Source: Neoroseomonas oryzicola (GTDB lineage Bacteria > Pseudomonadota > Alphaproteobacteria > Acetobacterales > Acetobacteraceae). Taken from it: a stretch of 38,692 nt of DNA. Both the position numbers and the translations under genes were made by a program. This document shows positions 30,846-38,692 of the stretch, piece after piece (position 1 is the stretch's first letter; the number at the start of each line of letters is the position of its first letter). The notes beneath the pieces were generated by a model. That model was not told where the DNA came from. It saw nothing but the letters and a program-made list of their open reading frames with translations, and ran no database searches. The stretch spans positions 1-38,692 of the forward strand of contig NZ_JAAVUP010000020.1 of assembly GCF_012163135.1 (NCBI RefSeq), read 5' to 3'.

Positions 30846-31430
30846 ATGGTCATGTTCCACCAGGGCAGCCGGGACCTGCAGGACGCCTTCGGGTCCCGAC
30901 CCCTCGCCGATCGCCTGGTCGAGAAGCTGCGCCGGTCCGCCTTCACCGAGGACGACGCCGCCTTCATCGCCTCGGTGCGCTTCTTCTTCCTCGCCACCGC
31001 GGATGCGGAGGGACGGCCCGACTGCTCCTACAAGGGCGGCGATCCGGGCTTCGTGCGCGTGGCGGCGCCGGATTTGCTCGTCTTCCCCGACTACGACGGC
31101 AACGGGATGTTCAAGAGCCTCGGCAACATCGCGGCCAATCCGCATGTCGGGCTGCTCTTCATCACCATGGAGGACCGTCCGCGCCGCCTGCGCGTGAACG
31201 GCACGGCGCGGGTGGTGCTGGACGATCCGATGATGTCGGAATTCGAAGGCGCGCAGGCGCTGGTGCGCGTCACGCCGGACGACATCTTCCCCAATTGTCC
31301 GCGCAACATCCCGCGCTACGCGCTGCAGGACGCCTCGCCCTACATCCCCCGTTGCGGCGAGGCGCGCGTCGAACCCGCCTGGAAGACCTTCGAGATCTTC
31401 GCGGACGTGGTGCCGCCCCGGAAGGCGTGA
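30846..31430 (+). CDS. Pyridoxamine 5'-phosphate oxidase-fold protein
   Basis: A 194-residue flavin-binding split-barrel protein: FFLATADAEGRPDCSYKGG (FMN region), FPDYDGNGMFKSLGNIAANP and LLFITMEDRPRRLRVNG follow. It lacks the C-terminal extension of true PdxH, so it is a general FMN- or F420-type oxidoreductase, not the vitamin B6 enzyme. GGAGG lies about 9 bases before the ATG. It ends 7 bases from the converging aldolase gene. Confidence 0.88.
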   Translation: MVMFHQGSRDLQDAFGSRPLADRLVEKLRRSAFTEDDAAFIASVRFFFLATADAEGRPDCSYKGGDPGFVRVAAPDLLVFPDYDGNGMFKSLGNIAANPHVGLLFITMEDRPRRLRVNGTARVVLDDPMMSEFEGAQALVRVTPDDIFPNCPRNIPRYALQDASPYIPRCGEARVEPAWKTFEIFADVVPPRKA

Positions 31431-31437
31431 GGCGCCC

Positions 31438-32061
31438 TCAGCGCCCGTAATCGGCGAACTGCGCGGCCGCCTCGGCCAGTTCGCGGTCGTTCAGCAGGAC
31501 CGGCTGCAGCCCCGCGGCCAGCAGGTCGAGATACTGCCCCGCGAGGTTCTCGACCTCGAAGGCCAGCGTCAGCGCGGCGGCGAGCGTCGCGCCGGTCGCG
31601 ACGACGCCGTGGTTCGCCAGCAGCACCGCCCGTCGTCCCTCGAGCGCGACGACGCAGTTCCGTGCCAGCGCCTCGGTGCCGAAGGTCGCGTGCTCGGCGC
31701 AGCGCACCTCGCCGCCAGCCATCAGCACCATGTAGTGGAAGGACGGAATGCCGCGCCGCGCGCAGGACAGGGCCGTCGCGCGCGGGCTGTGCGTATGCAC
31801 CACCGCCCCCACCTCCGGCCGCGCCGCATGGACAGCGGCATGCAGCCGCAATTCCGAGGACGGACGGCGATGCCCGCGCAGCACAGCGCCCGCGGCATCG
31901 ACCTGCACCAGGTCGGCCTCGGTGAGGTCCGCATAGGGCAGCCCCGCCGGCGTCACGAGGAACCCGCCGTCGCAGCGGACCGACAGGTTGCCCGATTTGG
32001 ACGGCATCATCCCCGCGGCATCGAGCCGCCTGGCCGCGGCGACGATCTCCGCCGCCGTCAC
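31438..32061 (-). CDS. Class II aldolase/adducin-family enzyme
   Basis: A 207-residue zinc enzyme: GNLSVR (24-29), TPAG (37-40), the catalytic Glu70 in SSELRLH, and zinc ligands His89 and His91 (VVHTHSP) and His151 (ANHGVVA) are all present. The family includes fuculose- and ribulose-phosphate aldolases and 3-oxo-tetronate-4-phosphate decarboxylases (OtnC). It is the last gene of the altronate-dehydratase-like operon; its GTG start overlaps the small membrane gene's stop as GTGA. No kinase that would make a phosphorylated substrate is seen nearby. Confidence 0.9.
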   Translation of the reverse strand: MTAAEIVAAARRLDAAGMMPSKSGNLSVRCDGGFLVTPAGLPYADLTEADLVQVDAAGAVLRGHRRPSSELRLHAAVHAARPEVGAVVHTHSPRATALSCARRGIPSFHYMVLMAGGEVRCAEHATFGTEALARNCVVALEGRRAVLLANHGVVATGATLAAALTLAFEVENLAGQYLDLLAAGLQPVLLNDRELAEAAAQFADYGR

Positions 32062-32324
32062 GCTGCCGTCTCCGACAGCGCCGCCGCGAGGCCGGCGAGC
32101 AGCATGCACCCCATCGCGCAGCACCAGCGCAGCAGCGTCGCGCGCATCAGCGGCCGCGCTTCGGGCGGCACGCGATCCGACATCACGAACCAGTCCCAGC
32201 CATTGAACAGCAGCCGCGATCCGCCGATCCGCACGGCGCGCCATCCCGCCACCAGCGCCGTGACGGCGAAACCCGCCGCCGCAACACCGAGAAGGACGGC
32301 AAGCGCCTGCAGCGCGGAACTCAC
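32058..32324 (-). CDS. Small two-helix membrane protein between dehydratase and aldolase
   Basis: An 88-residue protein with two hydrophobic segments (ALAVLLGVAAAGFAVTALVA and CAMGCMLLAGLAAAL) and a central loop containing NGWDWFVMSDRVPPEARP. The GTG start overlaps the dehydratase stop (GTGA at 32321-32324) and its own stop overlaps the aldolase GTG in the same way. The tight packing between two enzymes supports a real gene. I recognise no family. Confidence 0.75.
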   Translation of the reverse strand: MSSALQALAVLLGVAAAGFAVTALVAGWRAVRIGGSRLLFNGWDWFVMSDRVPPEARPLMRATLLRWCCAMGCMLLAGLAAALSETAA

Positions 32325-33856
32325 ATCGTCGCCCCGAGCACCCAGGGGGCGAATTCCTGCGCGCCGAAGCCCATCGCCTCGCTCTTGGTCGGCGCGCCCG
32401 ATGCGGTGCGCAGCATCAGTTCGAAGATGCGCTGCCCGCACTGCTCCACCGTCTCCTCGCCGGTGACGATGGTGCCGCAGTTGATGTCCATGTCCTCGGA
32501 CAGGCGGCCATACATCGCGGAATTGGTCGCGAGCTTGATGGACGGCGCCGGCTTCATGCCGAACACCGACCCGCGCCCGGTGGTGAAGCAGACCATGTTC
32601 GCCCCGCCGGCAACCTGCCCGGTCGCGGCCACCGGGTCGTAGCCCGGCGTGTCCATGAAGACGAAGCCCTTGGCGGTGACGGGCTCGGCATAGCGATAGA
32701 CGTCGACCAGGTTCGTCGTCCCCGCCTTGGCCATGGCGCCGAGCGACTTCTCGAGGATCGTCGTCAGCCCGCCCGCCTTGTTGCCGGGCGAGGGGTTGGC
32801 GTTCATCTCCGCCCCCTCGCGCTCGGTGTAGCGCTCCCACCAATGCATCACGTCGACCAGCTTCTGGCCGACCTCCTGGCTCACCGCGCGGCGCGTCAGC
32901 AGGTGCTCGGCACCATAGGTCTCCGGGCTCTCGGACAGGATCACCGTGCCGCCATGCCGCACCACGAGGTCCGAGGCCGCCCCGAGAGCCGGGTTCGCGG
33001 TGATGCCCGAATACCCGTCCGACCCGCCGCATTGCAGCGCGATGCACAGCTCGCTCGCCGGCACCGGCTCGCGCGTCACCGCATTCGCCTCCGCCAGCAC
33101 CTCCTTCACGAAGTCCATGCCCTTCAGCACGGTCGAGCGCGACCCGCCGCTGTCCTGGATGTCCATGCTCCGCAGCCGGCCCGTCAGCTTCTGCTCCTCG
33201 AGCATCGGTCCGAGCTGGTTCACCTCGCAGCCGAGGCCGATGGCGATGACATGGGAGAAGTTCGCATGCCGCGCGAAGCCCGCGAGCGTCCGGCGCAGCA
33301 CGCGCAGCGGCTCGTCCATCGTCATGCCGCAGCCGGTCTTGTGCGTCAGCGCCACGACGCCGTCGACATTGCCCCATTCGGCCAGCGGATCGGCGCCGGT
33401 GATCGGGTTGCGCTCGAACTGCCGCGCGATGAGTTCGGCCACATGCGCCGAGCAGTTCACCGAGGTGACGATGCCGATGTAGTTGCGCGTCGCGACGCGC
33501 CCGTCCGCACGGCGGATGCCCATGAAGGTCGCCGGTGTGTCGACATAGGCCGTCGGCTTCGCATCCACGCCCCAGGCATAGTCGCGCGAGAAATCACCCA
33601 TCTCGCAATTGTGGGTGTGGACCCAGGCGCCGGGCTCGATGGCGTCGGTGGCGAAGCCGATGATCTGGCCGTAGCGGCGGATCGGCTCGCCCTTGGCGAT
33701 GGGACGCACCGCCACCTTGTGCCCCGCGGGGATGCGCCGCGCGCCCACGGTGACGCCCGGGGCGACCTCGGTTCCCGGCTGCAGCAGCTGACGTGCGATG
33801 ACGACGCCGTCCTCGGGGTGCAGGCGGATCACGGGGGAAAGCGTCGTGCTGCTCAT
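32321..33856 (-). CDS. UxaA/altronate-dehydratase-family enzyme
   Basis: A 511-residue protein with an N-terminal SAF-like domain (about 8-100, ending AWVHTHNCEMGDF) and a large galactarate/altronate dehydratase domain: FMGIRRADGRVATRNYIGI, THKTGCGM, IGLGCEVNQ, ALQCGGSDGYSG and GTIVTGEETVEQCG. The cysteines in the latter segments probably bind the metal. The fused two-domain length is typical. Family members dehydrate hexarates or altronate to 2-keto-3-deoxy acids; the substrate here is unknown. It is the first gene of a three-gene minus-strand operon, divergent from the TPP riboswitch. Confidence 0.9.
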   Translation of the reverse strand: MSSTTLSPVIRLHPEDGVVIARQLLQPGTEVAPGVTVGARRIPAGHKVAVRPIAKGEPIRRYGQIIGFATDAIEPGAWVHTHNCEMGDFSRDYAWGVDAKPTAYVDTPATFMGIRRADGRVATRNYIGIVTSVNCSAHVAELIARQFERNPITGADPLAEWGNVDGVVALTHKTGCGMTMDEPLRVLRRTLAGFARHANFSHVIAIGLGCEVNQLGPMLEEQKLTGRLRSMDIQDSGGSRSTVLKGMDFVKEVLAEANAVTREPVPASELCIALQCGGSDGYSGITANPALGAASDLVVRHGGTVILSESPETYGAEHLLTRRAVSQEVGQKLVDVMHWWERYTEREGAEMNANPSPGNKAGGLTTILEKSLGAMAKAGTTNLVDVYRYAEPVTAKGFVFMDTPGYDPVAATGQVAGGANMVCFTTGRGSVFGMKPAPSIKLATNSAMYGRLSEDMDINCGTIVTGEETVEQCGQRIFELMLRTASGAPTKSEAMGFGAQEFAPWVLGATM

Positions 33857-33940
33857 GGTGGCGTTCCTGGGCATTCCGGAAGGAGACCAGTCTAGACCCC
33901 GCTTGCGCCGCACGGCCACTCGGCGCATGAAGGCGATGGA

Positions 33941-34031
33941 CACCTTGGGGAGCCCCATCGGGGGCTGAGAGGCGGGCTTCACCCGCGACCCATGGAACCT
34001 GATCCGGTTCGGACCGGTGTAGGGAACGGTG
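33941..34031 (+). promoter_or_regulatory. TPP riboswitch (THI element)
   Basis: The conserved thiamine-pyrophosphate aptamer is complete: P1 from CACC (33941-33944) and GGTG (34028-34031), the GGGGAGCC strand, GGGCTGAGAGG around 33962-33972, ACCC, the invariant GAACCTGATC, a P5 stem CCGG/CCGG around TTCG-like bases, then GTGTAGGGAA. It lies 90 bases before the family-5 solute-binding protein start, on the same strand, so TPP most likely represses that gene. Confidence 0.95.
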
Positions 34032-34092
34032 CCACCCGTTCGTCCGCGCGTTCAGGCCCCCATCGGGCAGCGCGCGGCCATGCGCGGGACCC

Positions 34093-34121
34093 CGTCCCCC
34101 TGCCCGGCCATGGAGGGGACG
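34093..34121 (+). promoter_or_regulatory. Shine-Dalgarno-sequestering hairpin (expression platform)
   Basis: CGTCCCC (34093-34099) pairs perfectly with GGGGACG (34115-34121), which contains the core of the GGAGGGGA ribosome-binding site directly before the ATG at 34122. Further upstream, CCGCGCG (34044-34050) can pair with CGCGCGG (34071-34077). This fits a riboswitch acting on translation. Confidence 0.5.
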
Positions 34122-35693
34122 ATGCTGAACCGTCGCTCGCTGCTCGCCGCCACCGCCGCCGCGCCCCTCGCGCGCGCCGCCACGGCCCAGACCGCCCGCG
34201 CCCGCACGCTGCGCTTCATGCCGCAGGCAGCCCTCGCGGTGCTGGACCCGATCTTCAACCCCACCACCATCGTCACGACGCATGGCTACTGCGTCTTCGA
34301 CACGCTGTACGGCGCCGACCGCGCGCTGCGGCCGCATCCGCAGATGGCCCAGGGGCACGAGACCTCGGCCGACGGCCTGACCTGGACCATCCGCCTGCGC
34401 GAAGGCCTGCTGTTCCACGACGGCGAGCCGGTGCGCGCCAAGGATTGCGTCGCCTCGATCCGCCGCTGGGCGGTGCGCGACGCCTTCGGCCAGGTGATGA
34501 TGGGCGCGGTGAACGAGATCGTCGCGACCGACGACCGCACCATCACCTTCCGGCTCAAGCGTCCCTTCCCTGCGCTGCTCGACGCGCTGGCCAAGCCCGC
34601 GGCCTCCCCCTGCTTCATGATGCCGGAGCGCACGGCGAACACGCCCGCCGACCGCGCGATCACCGACATGACCGGCAGCGGCCCCTGGAAGTGGGTCGCC
34701 GGCGAATTCGTCCAGGGCAGCCGCGCCGTCTACGTCAAGAACGAGCGCTACGTCCCGCGCGCCGAACCCGCCGATGCCGCCGCCGGCGGCAAGGTGGTGA
34801 ACTTCGACCGCCTCGAACTGGTCTGGATGGACGGCGGCACCGCCGCCGCCGCGCTGCGGACCGGGGAGATCGACTGGATCGAATACCCGCTGCCCGACCT
34901 GGTGCCCGTGCTGCAACGCGACCGCGGCGTGACCACGCAGGTCTACGACCCGAACGGCTTCCTCGGCTTCCTGCGCTTCAACTGCCTGCATCCGCCCTTC
35001 GACAAGGTCGAGGTGCGCCGCGCCATCCGCGACATCCTGGTGCAGCCGGACTACATGCAGGCCGTGGCACTGGAAGGCGACTGGCGCGAATGCCACGCCG
35101 TCTTCCCCTGCGGCCTGCCGCAGGTGGTGGAATTCCCGCCCGCGCCGCGCGGCCCGGCCGCGATGGACCGCGCCCGCGCCGCGCTGCGCGATGCAGGCTA
35201 CCGCGGCGAGCCCATCGTGATCGCCAATCCGACCGACTTCCCGGCGGTGACCCAGCAGGGACGCGTGACGGCGGACCTGATGCGGCGCCTCGGCGTCAAT
35301 GTCGACCTGGTCGAGGCCGACTGGGCCACCACCATCGCCCGCCGCGCCAACAAGAACCCGCCGGCCCAGGGCGGATGGAACCTGCACAACACGAACTTCC
35401 CCGCGGCCGGCATCGCCAATCCGGCGCTCTCGCCCATCATCCGCATGCATGGGGAACGCGCCTGGTTCGGCTGGCCAACGGATGCGGGGGTCGAGGAACA
35501 GGTCCAGGCCTGGATCGATGCGCCGACGGCCGAGGCCCAGGCGACCGCCATGCGCCGCGTGCAGGACCTGGCGTGGGAGGCGGTGCCCTTCGCGCCGACC
35601 GGCCTGTTCCGCCTGCGCACGGCCTTCCGGTCCGACATCACCGGCGTGCTGCAGGGGCCGAACCCCTTCGTGTGGAACCTCCGGAGAGGCTAG
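34122..35693 (+). CDS. Family-5 (DppA-like) ABC solute-binding protein under TPP control
   Basis: A 523-residue periplasmic binding protein of the SBP_bac_5 family. The Tat-like NRRSLLAATAAAP signal is followed by LDPIFNPTTIV, LRPHPQMAQGHETSADGLTW, FRLKRPFPALLDALAKP and GSGPWKW, all typical of peptide/nickel-type binding proteins. The ATG at 34122 is chosen because it gives a complete signal peptide and has GGAGGGGA before it. No permease or ATPase gene adjoins it; eipB converges downstream. The riboswitch suggests that the ligand is thiamine, a precursor or a degradation product, but the fold is not that of ThiB or ThiY. Peptide or glycan uptake remains possible. Confidence 0.9.
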   Translation: MLNRRSLLAATAAAPLARAATAQTARARTLRFMPQAALAVLDPIFNPTTIVTTHGYCVFDTLYGADRALRPHPQMAQGHETSADGLTWTIRLREGLLFHDGEPVRAKDCVASIRRWAVRDAFGQVMMGAVNEIVATDDRTITFRLKRPFPALLDALAKPAASPCFMMPERTANTPADRAITDMTGSGPWKWVAGEFVQGSRAVYVKNERYVPRAEPADAAAGGKVVNFDRLELVWMDGGTAAAALRTGEIDWIEYPLPDLVPVLQRDRGVTTQVYDPNGFLGFLRFNCLHPPFDKVEVRRAIRDILVQPDYMQAVALEGDWRECHAVFPCGLPQVVEFPPAPRGPAAMDRARAALRDAGYRGEPIVIANPTDFPAVTQQGRVTADLMRRLGVNVDLVEADWATTIARRANKNPPAQGGWNLHNTNFPAAGIANPALSPIIRMHGERAWFGWPTDAGVEEQVQAWIDAPTAEAQATAMRRVQDLAWEAVPFAPTGLFRLRTAFRSDITGVLQGPNPFVWNLRRG

Positions 35694-35726
35694 AGGCAGC
35701 CTGCGGGACCGGCCTCGCGACGGATT

Positions 35727-35757
35727 CCCATCGGCGTTGTCCTGCAACGTCGATGGG
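35727..35757 (+). terminator. Strong hairpin after the solute-binding protein gene
   Basis: A 13-bp stem with one G-T pair, 35727-35739 with 35745-35757, 5-base loop, lies 33 bases past the stop. It is the last recognisable signal before the converging eipB gene. There is no T-run. Confidence 0.55.
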
Positions 35758-35838
35758 GTCCGGGACTGCAACCCGCGGCGCGTTCCGCGACGCCAAGGGC
35801 CGCGGATGCGGTCCGCCTGGTGGCCGAGGGCCGCAGGA

Positions 35839-36699
35839 TCAGCAGCCGCCCGGGATCGGCTCCAGCTTCACCATCCGGCCGTCGACGACGAATTCGCGGA
35901 AATCCATCTGCATCTCGTCGGCGACGCCATTCTCCCAATACCGCAGGGAGACCTCGTAGGATGGCGTGGTCGCCCCGCCGCCCTGCTGCTGCGCGTCGCG
36001 GTCGAAGAAGGCGATGCGCATGCGCACCGACCCCAAGGGCGACAGCATGGGGAAATCGGCGTTGTCGCGCGGCGCATCCCAGGCCGACATCACCGTCGTC
36101 GTGTCCTGCGCCCCGTCATCCGAGGTGCCGTCGAACAGCGGCGCCACCAGCAGCCGCTGCCCCGCCCGCGCGGCGTTGAGCGAGGCGATGGTGTGGAAGT
36201 TCGGCAGGATGGTGCCGGCCGGCAGCCGCACCTCCTTCTGCTCGGGATCGGTGTAGCGCGCGACGCCTGAGCCGTCGGCGCCGATCTGCGCCTCGCCCGA
36301 GATGCGCTGCGTCACCGCGCCCTGCGTCATCTGCGTCAGGCTGAAGCGGATGCGCCTTCCGTCCTTGCTCTCGAGCGTCGAGTAGTCCGATGCGGTCTCG
36401 ATCTCGGTCCCGTCCCGGTCGGTCAGCGTCAGGGAGAAGCGCTGCCGCGTCGCCCAGCCGTCGCAGGCGTCCACCACCTCATAGACCATCGCGCCCTCGG
36501 CGCGGGCGATGTTCCCCGGATCCCGCGCGCGGGACAGGCTGAGCCGATAGGCGGCACGGTGCGCGACCAGGTGCCGCGCCTCCACCTGCTGGCCCTGCGG
36601 GACCGGCGTGCCGAACGGCGCCGCCGGCGCCTGGGCGTGGCCTACGGGCGCCGCCAAGGTGGCCGCGAGGCAGAGGACGGAAAGGAGGCTCGGCCGCAT
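35839..36699 (-). CDS. eipB: EipB/DUF1849 periplasmic envelope-integrity protein
   Basis: A 286-residue exported protein with a signal peptide ending near HAQA. The DUF1849 opening LVAHRAAYRLSLS (44-56), MVYEVVDACDGW and QRFSLTLTD are clear. Cys79 and the C-terminal residue Cys286 match the conserved disulfide pair known from Brucella EipB, which supports envelope integrity as a beta-spiral protein. Length is normal. The ATG at 36699 begins the signal peptide directly. It lies 34 bases downstream of aspS on the same strand and may be co-transcribed with it. Confidence 0.88.
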   Translation of the reverse strand: MRPSLLSVLCLAATLAAPVGHAQAPAAPFGTPVPQGQQVEARHLVAHRAAYRLSLSRARDPGNIARAEGAMVYEVVDACDGWATRQRFSLTLTDRDGTEIETASDYSTLESKDGRRIRFSLTQMTQGAVTQRISGEAQIGADGSGVARYTDPEQKEVRLPAGTILPNFHTIASLNAARAGQRLLVAPLFDGTSDDGAQDTTTVMSAWDAPRDNADFPMLSPLGSVRMRIAFFDRDAQQQGGGATTPSYEVSLRYWENGVADEMQMDFREFVVDGRMVKLEPIPGGC

Positions 36700-36733
36700 C
36701 GCGGTCTCCGGGCGAGAGGACAGGACCCCGAAC

Positions 36734-38536
36734 TTAGGGTGTCTTGGGCCCGGCCGCACCCTTCGCGGGCGGAAGATCGAGCTTGATGTGCAGTTCCTTC
36801 AGCCGCGCCGCCGGCACCGGCGCCGGCGCCTGCATCATCAGGTCCTCGCCCTGCTGGTTCAGCGGGAAGAGGATGACCTCGCGGATGTTGGGCTCGTCGG
36901 CCAGCAGCATGACGATGCGGTCGATGCCCGGCGCCGAACCGCCGTGCGGCGGCGCGCCGTAGCGGAAGGCATTCAGCATCCCGCCGAAGCGGTCCTCGAC
37001 GTCCTGCGCCGTGTAGCCGGCGATCTCGAAGGCACGGATCATGATGTCCGGGCGGTGGTTGCGGATCGCGCCCGAGGAGAGTTCCACCCCGTTGCACACG
37101 ATGTCGTACTGGAACGCCTTGATGTCCAAGGGGTTCATCGTGTTCAGCGCCTCGAGCCCGCCCTGCGGCATCGAGAAGGGGTTGTGGCTGAAGTCGATCT
37201 GCTTGGTGTCCTCGTTCAGCTCGTACATCGGGAAGTCGACGATCCAGCAGAAGCGGAATTCGTCCTTCGCGATCAGCCCGAGCTCCTCGCCGAGGCGGGT
37301 GCGGACCTTGCCCGAGAACTTCGGCGCCTCGTCCTTCTTGCCCGCGGCGAAGAAGACGGCGTCGCCCGCGTTCAGCCCGCAGGCCACGCGGATCGCCTCG
37401 ACGCGGTCGGCCTCGAGGTTCTTCGCGATCGGCCCCTTCGGCCCGTCCGCGGCGAACTGGATGTAGCCGAGCCCGCCCGCGCCCTCGGCGCGCGCCCAAT
37501 CGTTCAGCTTGTCGAAGAAGCCGCGCGGCTTGTCGGCAGCCCCCGGCGCCGGCACCGCGCGGACGATGCCGCCCGAGGCCGCGATCTTGGCGAACAGCCC
37601 GAAGCCCGACCCCGCGAAGTGCTCGGTGACGTCGGTGATCCTGAGCGGGTTGCGCAGGTCCGGCTTGTCCGAGCCATAGACCAGCATCGCCTCGTCATAG
37701 GCGATGCGCGGGAAGGGTGCGCCGTAGACCTTCCGTTCGCCCGCGAATTCCTCGAACACGCCGGCGATCACCGGCTCGATCGCGGCGAAGACGTCCTCCT
37801 GCGTGACGAAGCTCATCTCGAAGTCGAGCTGGTAGAACTCGCCAGGCGAACGGTCGGCGCGCGACGCCTCGTCGCGGAAGCAGGGCGCGATCTGGAAGTA
37901 GCGGTCGAAGCCCGCGACCATCGCGAGCTGCTTGAACTGCTGCGGCGCCTGCGGCAGCGCGTAGAAGGTGCCCGGATGGTTGCGCGAGGGCACGAGGAAG
38001 TCGCGCGCGCCTTCAGGCGAGGACGCGGTCAGGATCGGCGTCTGGAACTCGGTGAAGCCCTGCTCGATCATGCGGCGGCGGATCGAGGCGATGACCCCCG
38101 CGCGCAGCAGGATGTTGCGCTTCTGCTTCTCCCGCCGCAGGTCGAGGAAGCGGTACTTGAGGCGCAGTTCCTCGGGGAAATCCTGGTCTCCGGCGACCTG
38201 GATCGGCAGCACCTCGGCGGCCGACTGCACCGCCATCTCATGGACGCGGATCTCGACCTCGCCAGTCGGCAGCTTGTCGTTGATGGTGCCGGCCTCGCGC
38301 AGCACCACCTCGCCGGTCACGGTGATGACGCTCTCGGGCCGCACGGCCTCGGCCGCGTCGAACACCACCGAGCCCGAGGGGAACACGCACTGCGTCAGCC
38401 CGAAGCGGTCCCGCAGGTCGACGAAGAGCAGCCCGCCATGGTCGCGCTTGCGATGCACCCAGCCGGACAGCCGGACCGTCTTGCCGGCGTCGGAGGCGCG
38501 AAGCGCGCCGCAATTGTGGGTGCGATAGGCGTGCAT
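36734..38536 (-). CDS. aspS: Aspartyl-tRNA synthetase
   Basis: A 600-residue class II synthetase: the OB-fold anticodon domain ([20 protein letters not shown], 25-44), motif 2 [16 protein letters not shown], the bacterial GAD insertion (about 290-410) and motif 3 [19 protein letters not shown]. It charges tRNA-Asp in the cytoplasm. His33 in RDHGG aligns with the position that is His in non-discriminating and Leu in E. coli-type discriminating enzymes, so it may also charge tRNA-Asn where GatCAB is present (inference). Length is normal. Confidence 0.97.
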   Translation of the reverse strand: MHAYRTHNCGALRASDAGKTVRLSGWVHRKRDHGGLLFVDLRDRFGLTQCVFPSGSVVFDAAEAVRPESVITVTGEVVLREAGTINDKLPTGEVEIRVHEMAVQSAAEVLPIQVAGDQDFPEELRLKYRFLDLRREKQKRNILLRAGVIASIRRRMIEQGFTEFQTPILTASSPEGARDFLVPSRNHPGTFYALPQAPQQFKQLAMVAGFDRYFQIAPCFRDEASRADRSPGEFYQLDFEMSFVTQEDVFAAIEPVIAGVFEEFAGERKVYGAPFPRIAYDEAMLVYGSDKPDLRNPLRITDVTEHFAGSGFGLFAKIAASGGIVRAVPAPGAADKPRGFFDKLNDWARAEGAGGLGYIQFAADGPKGPIAKNLEADRVEAIRVACGLNAGDAVFFAAGKKDEAPKFSGKVRTRLGEELGLIAKDEFRFCWIVDFPMYELNEDTKQIDFSHNPFSMPQGGLEALNTMNPLDIKAFQYDIVCNGVELSSGAIRNHRPDIMIRAFEIAGYTAQDVEDRFGGMLNAFRYGAPPHGGSAPGIDRIVMLLADEPNIREVILFPLNQQGEDLMMQAPAPVPAARLKELHIKLDLPPAKGAAGPKTP

Positions 38537-38692
38537 GGGCGGAACCGGTCTCGATGCGGATGGAAGGCGCGCAAAGGGACCGACCGGGCGGAGGCTGTCA
38601 AGCGGTGGGGCGCCCCCTGCCCAGCGCGCGCCCCCCCACCGCCCCCGCCCGCGCGCGCCCCGCGCCGCCCCTCCGCCCCCGCCCCCCCGGCG
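38537..38692. other. Extremely GC-rich, G-run region upstream of aspS
   Basis: After about 70 ordinary bases, 38607-38692 is almost entirely G and C on the plus strand with runs of 5-7 C (38613-38617, 38631-38637, 38642-38646 and two near 38680). The complementary aspS-coding strand therefore has several adjacent G-runs with 1-3-base loops. No gene is seen. Such DNA is prone to structure and to sequencing error. Confidence 0.6.

Noticed and set aside
1..38692. tRNA, rRNA or prophage genes
   Set aside because: I looked for tRNA T-arm-like motifs, rRNA cores and phage structural genes and saw none; a covariance-model scan would be needed to exclude small RNAs.

Overview
The window comes from a very GC-rich chromosome of an aerobic alphaproteobacterium, most likely an Acetobacteraceae member of the Roseomonas type (inferred). 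The signs are the extreme third-position GC, heme A synthase of the COX15 type, a plant/alphaproteobacterial glutamate-cysteine ligase, an EipB/DUF1849 envelope protein, an ETF-beta lysine methyltransferase beside ubiA, and ubiquinone genes. Genes are densely packed, and many neighbours overlap by 4 nt (ATGA or GTGA), so the window is a series of translationally coupled operons. I saw no rRNA, tRNA or CRISPR array, and no stretch over 300 bases lacks a gene.

Left part (1-5300): the end of an IS5-type transposase, then a 112-bp dispersed repeat. A four-gene minus-strand operon follows: ArsR repressor, SRPBCC protein, six-Asp-box propeller and a MoaD/ThiS-like ubiquitin-fold protein. After an inverted pair of double hairpins comes a second minus-strand operon: glycosyltransferase, TVP38-like membrane protein and a UbiH/UbiM-type hydroxylase.

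5300-15000: ctaA, an orphan soluble histidine kinase with five PAS-like repeats, and tldD form one overlapping plus-strand run, followed by a small hypothetical gene and a second copy of the 112-bp repeat. Next are rsmE-gshA (minus) and, divergently, ubiA plus the methyltransferase (plus), then an exported 20-residue-repeat protein cut short by an in-frame stop.

15000-26450: a WD40-cytochrome c fusion and an SDR lacking the catalytic Tyr (minus), a MarR-EmrA-EmrB efflux operon with a clear palindromic operator, a small lipoprotein, a D-2-hydroxyacid dehydrogenase, another paired-hairpin repeat, an acyl-CoA dehydrogenase, a MATE exporter, an exported alpha/beta hydrolase and two small exported proteins.

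26450-35760: a sugar-acid catabolic region. An IlvD/Edd dehydratase, an SDR and an FAH-family hydrolase have the composition of a non-phosphorylating diketo-hydrolase pathway; LprI-like and YdhR-like genes overlap its end. A PNPOx-fold protein follows. On the minus strand an altronate-dehydratase-like enzyme, a small membrane protein and a class II aldolase are tightly coupled. Divergent from them, a textbook TPP riboswitch with a possible Shine-Dalgarno-sequestering hairpin precedes an orphan family-5 solute-binding protein; this is the most interesting item in the window.

Right end (35830-38692): eipB and aspS (minus), then an extremely GC-rich, G-quadruplex-prone upstream region.
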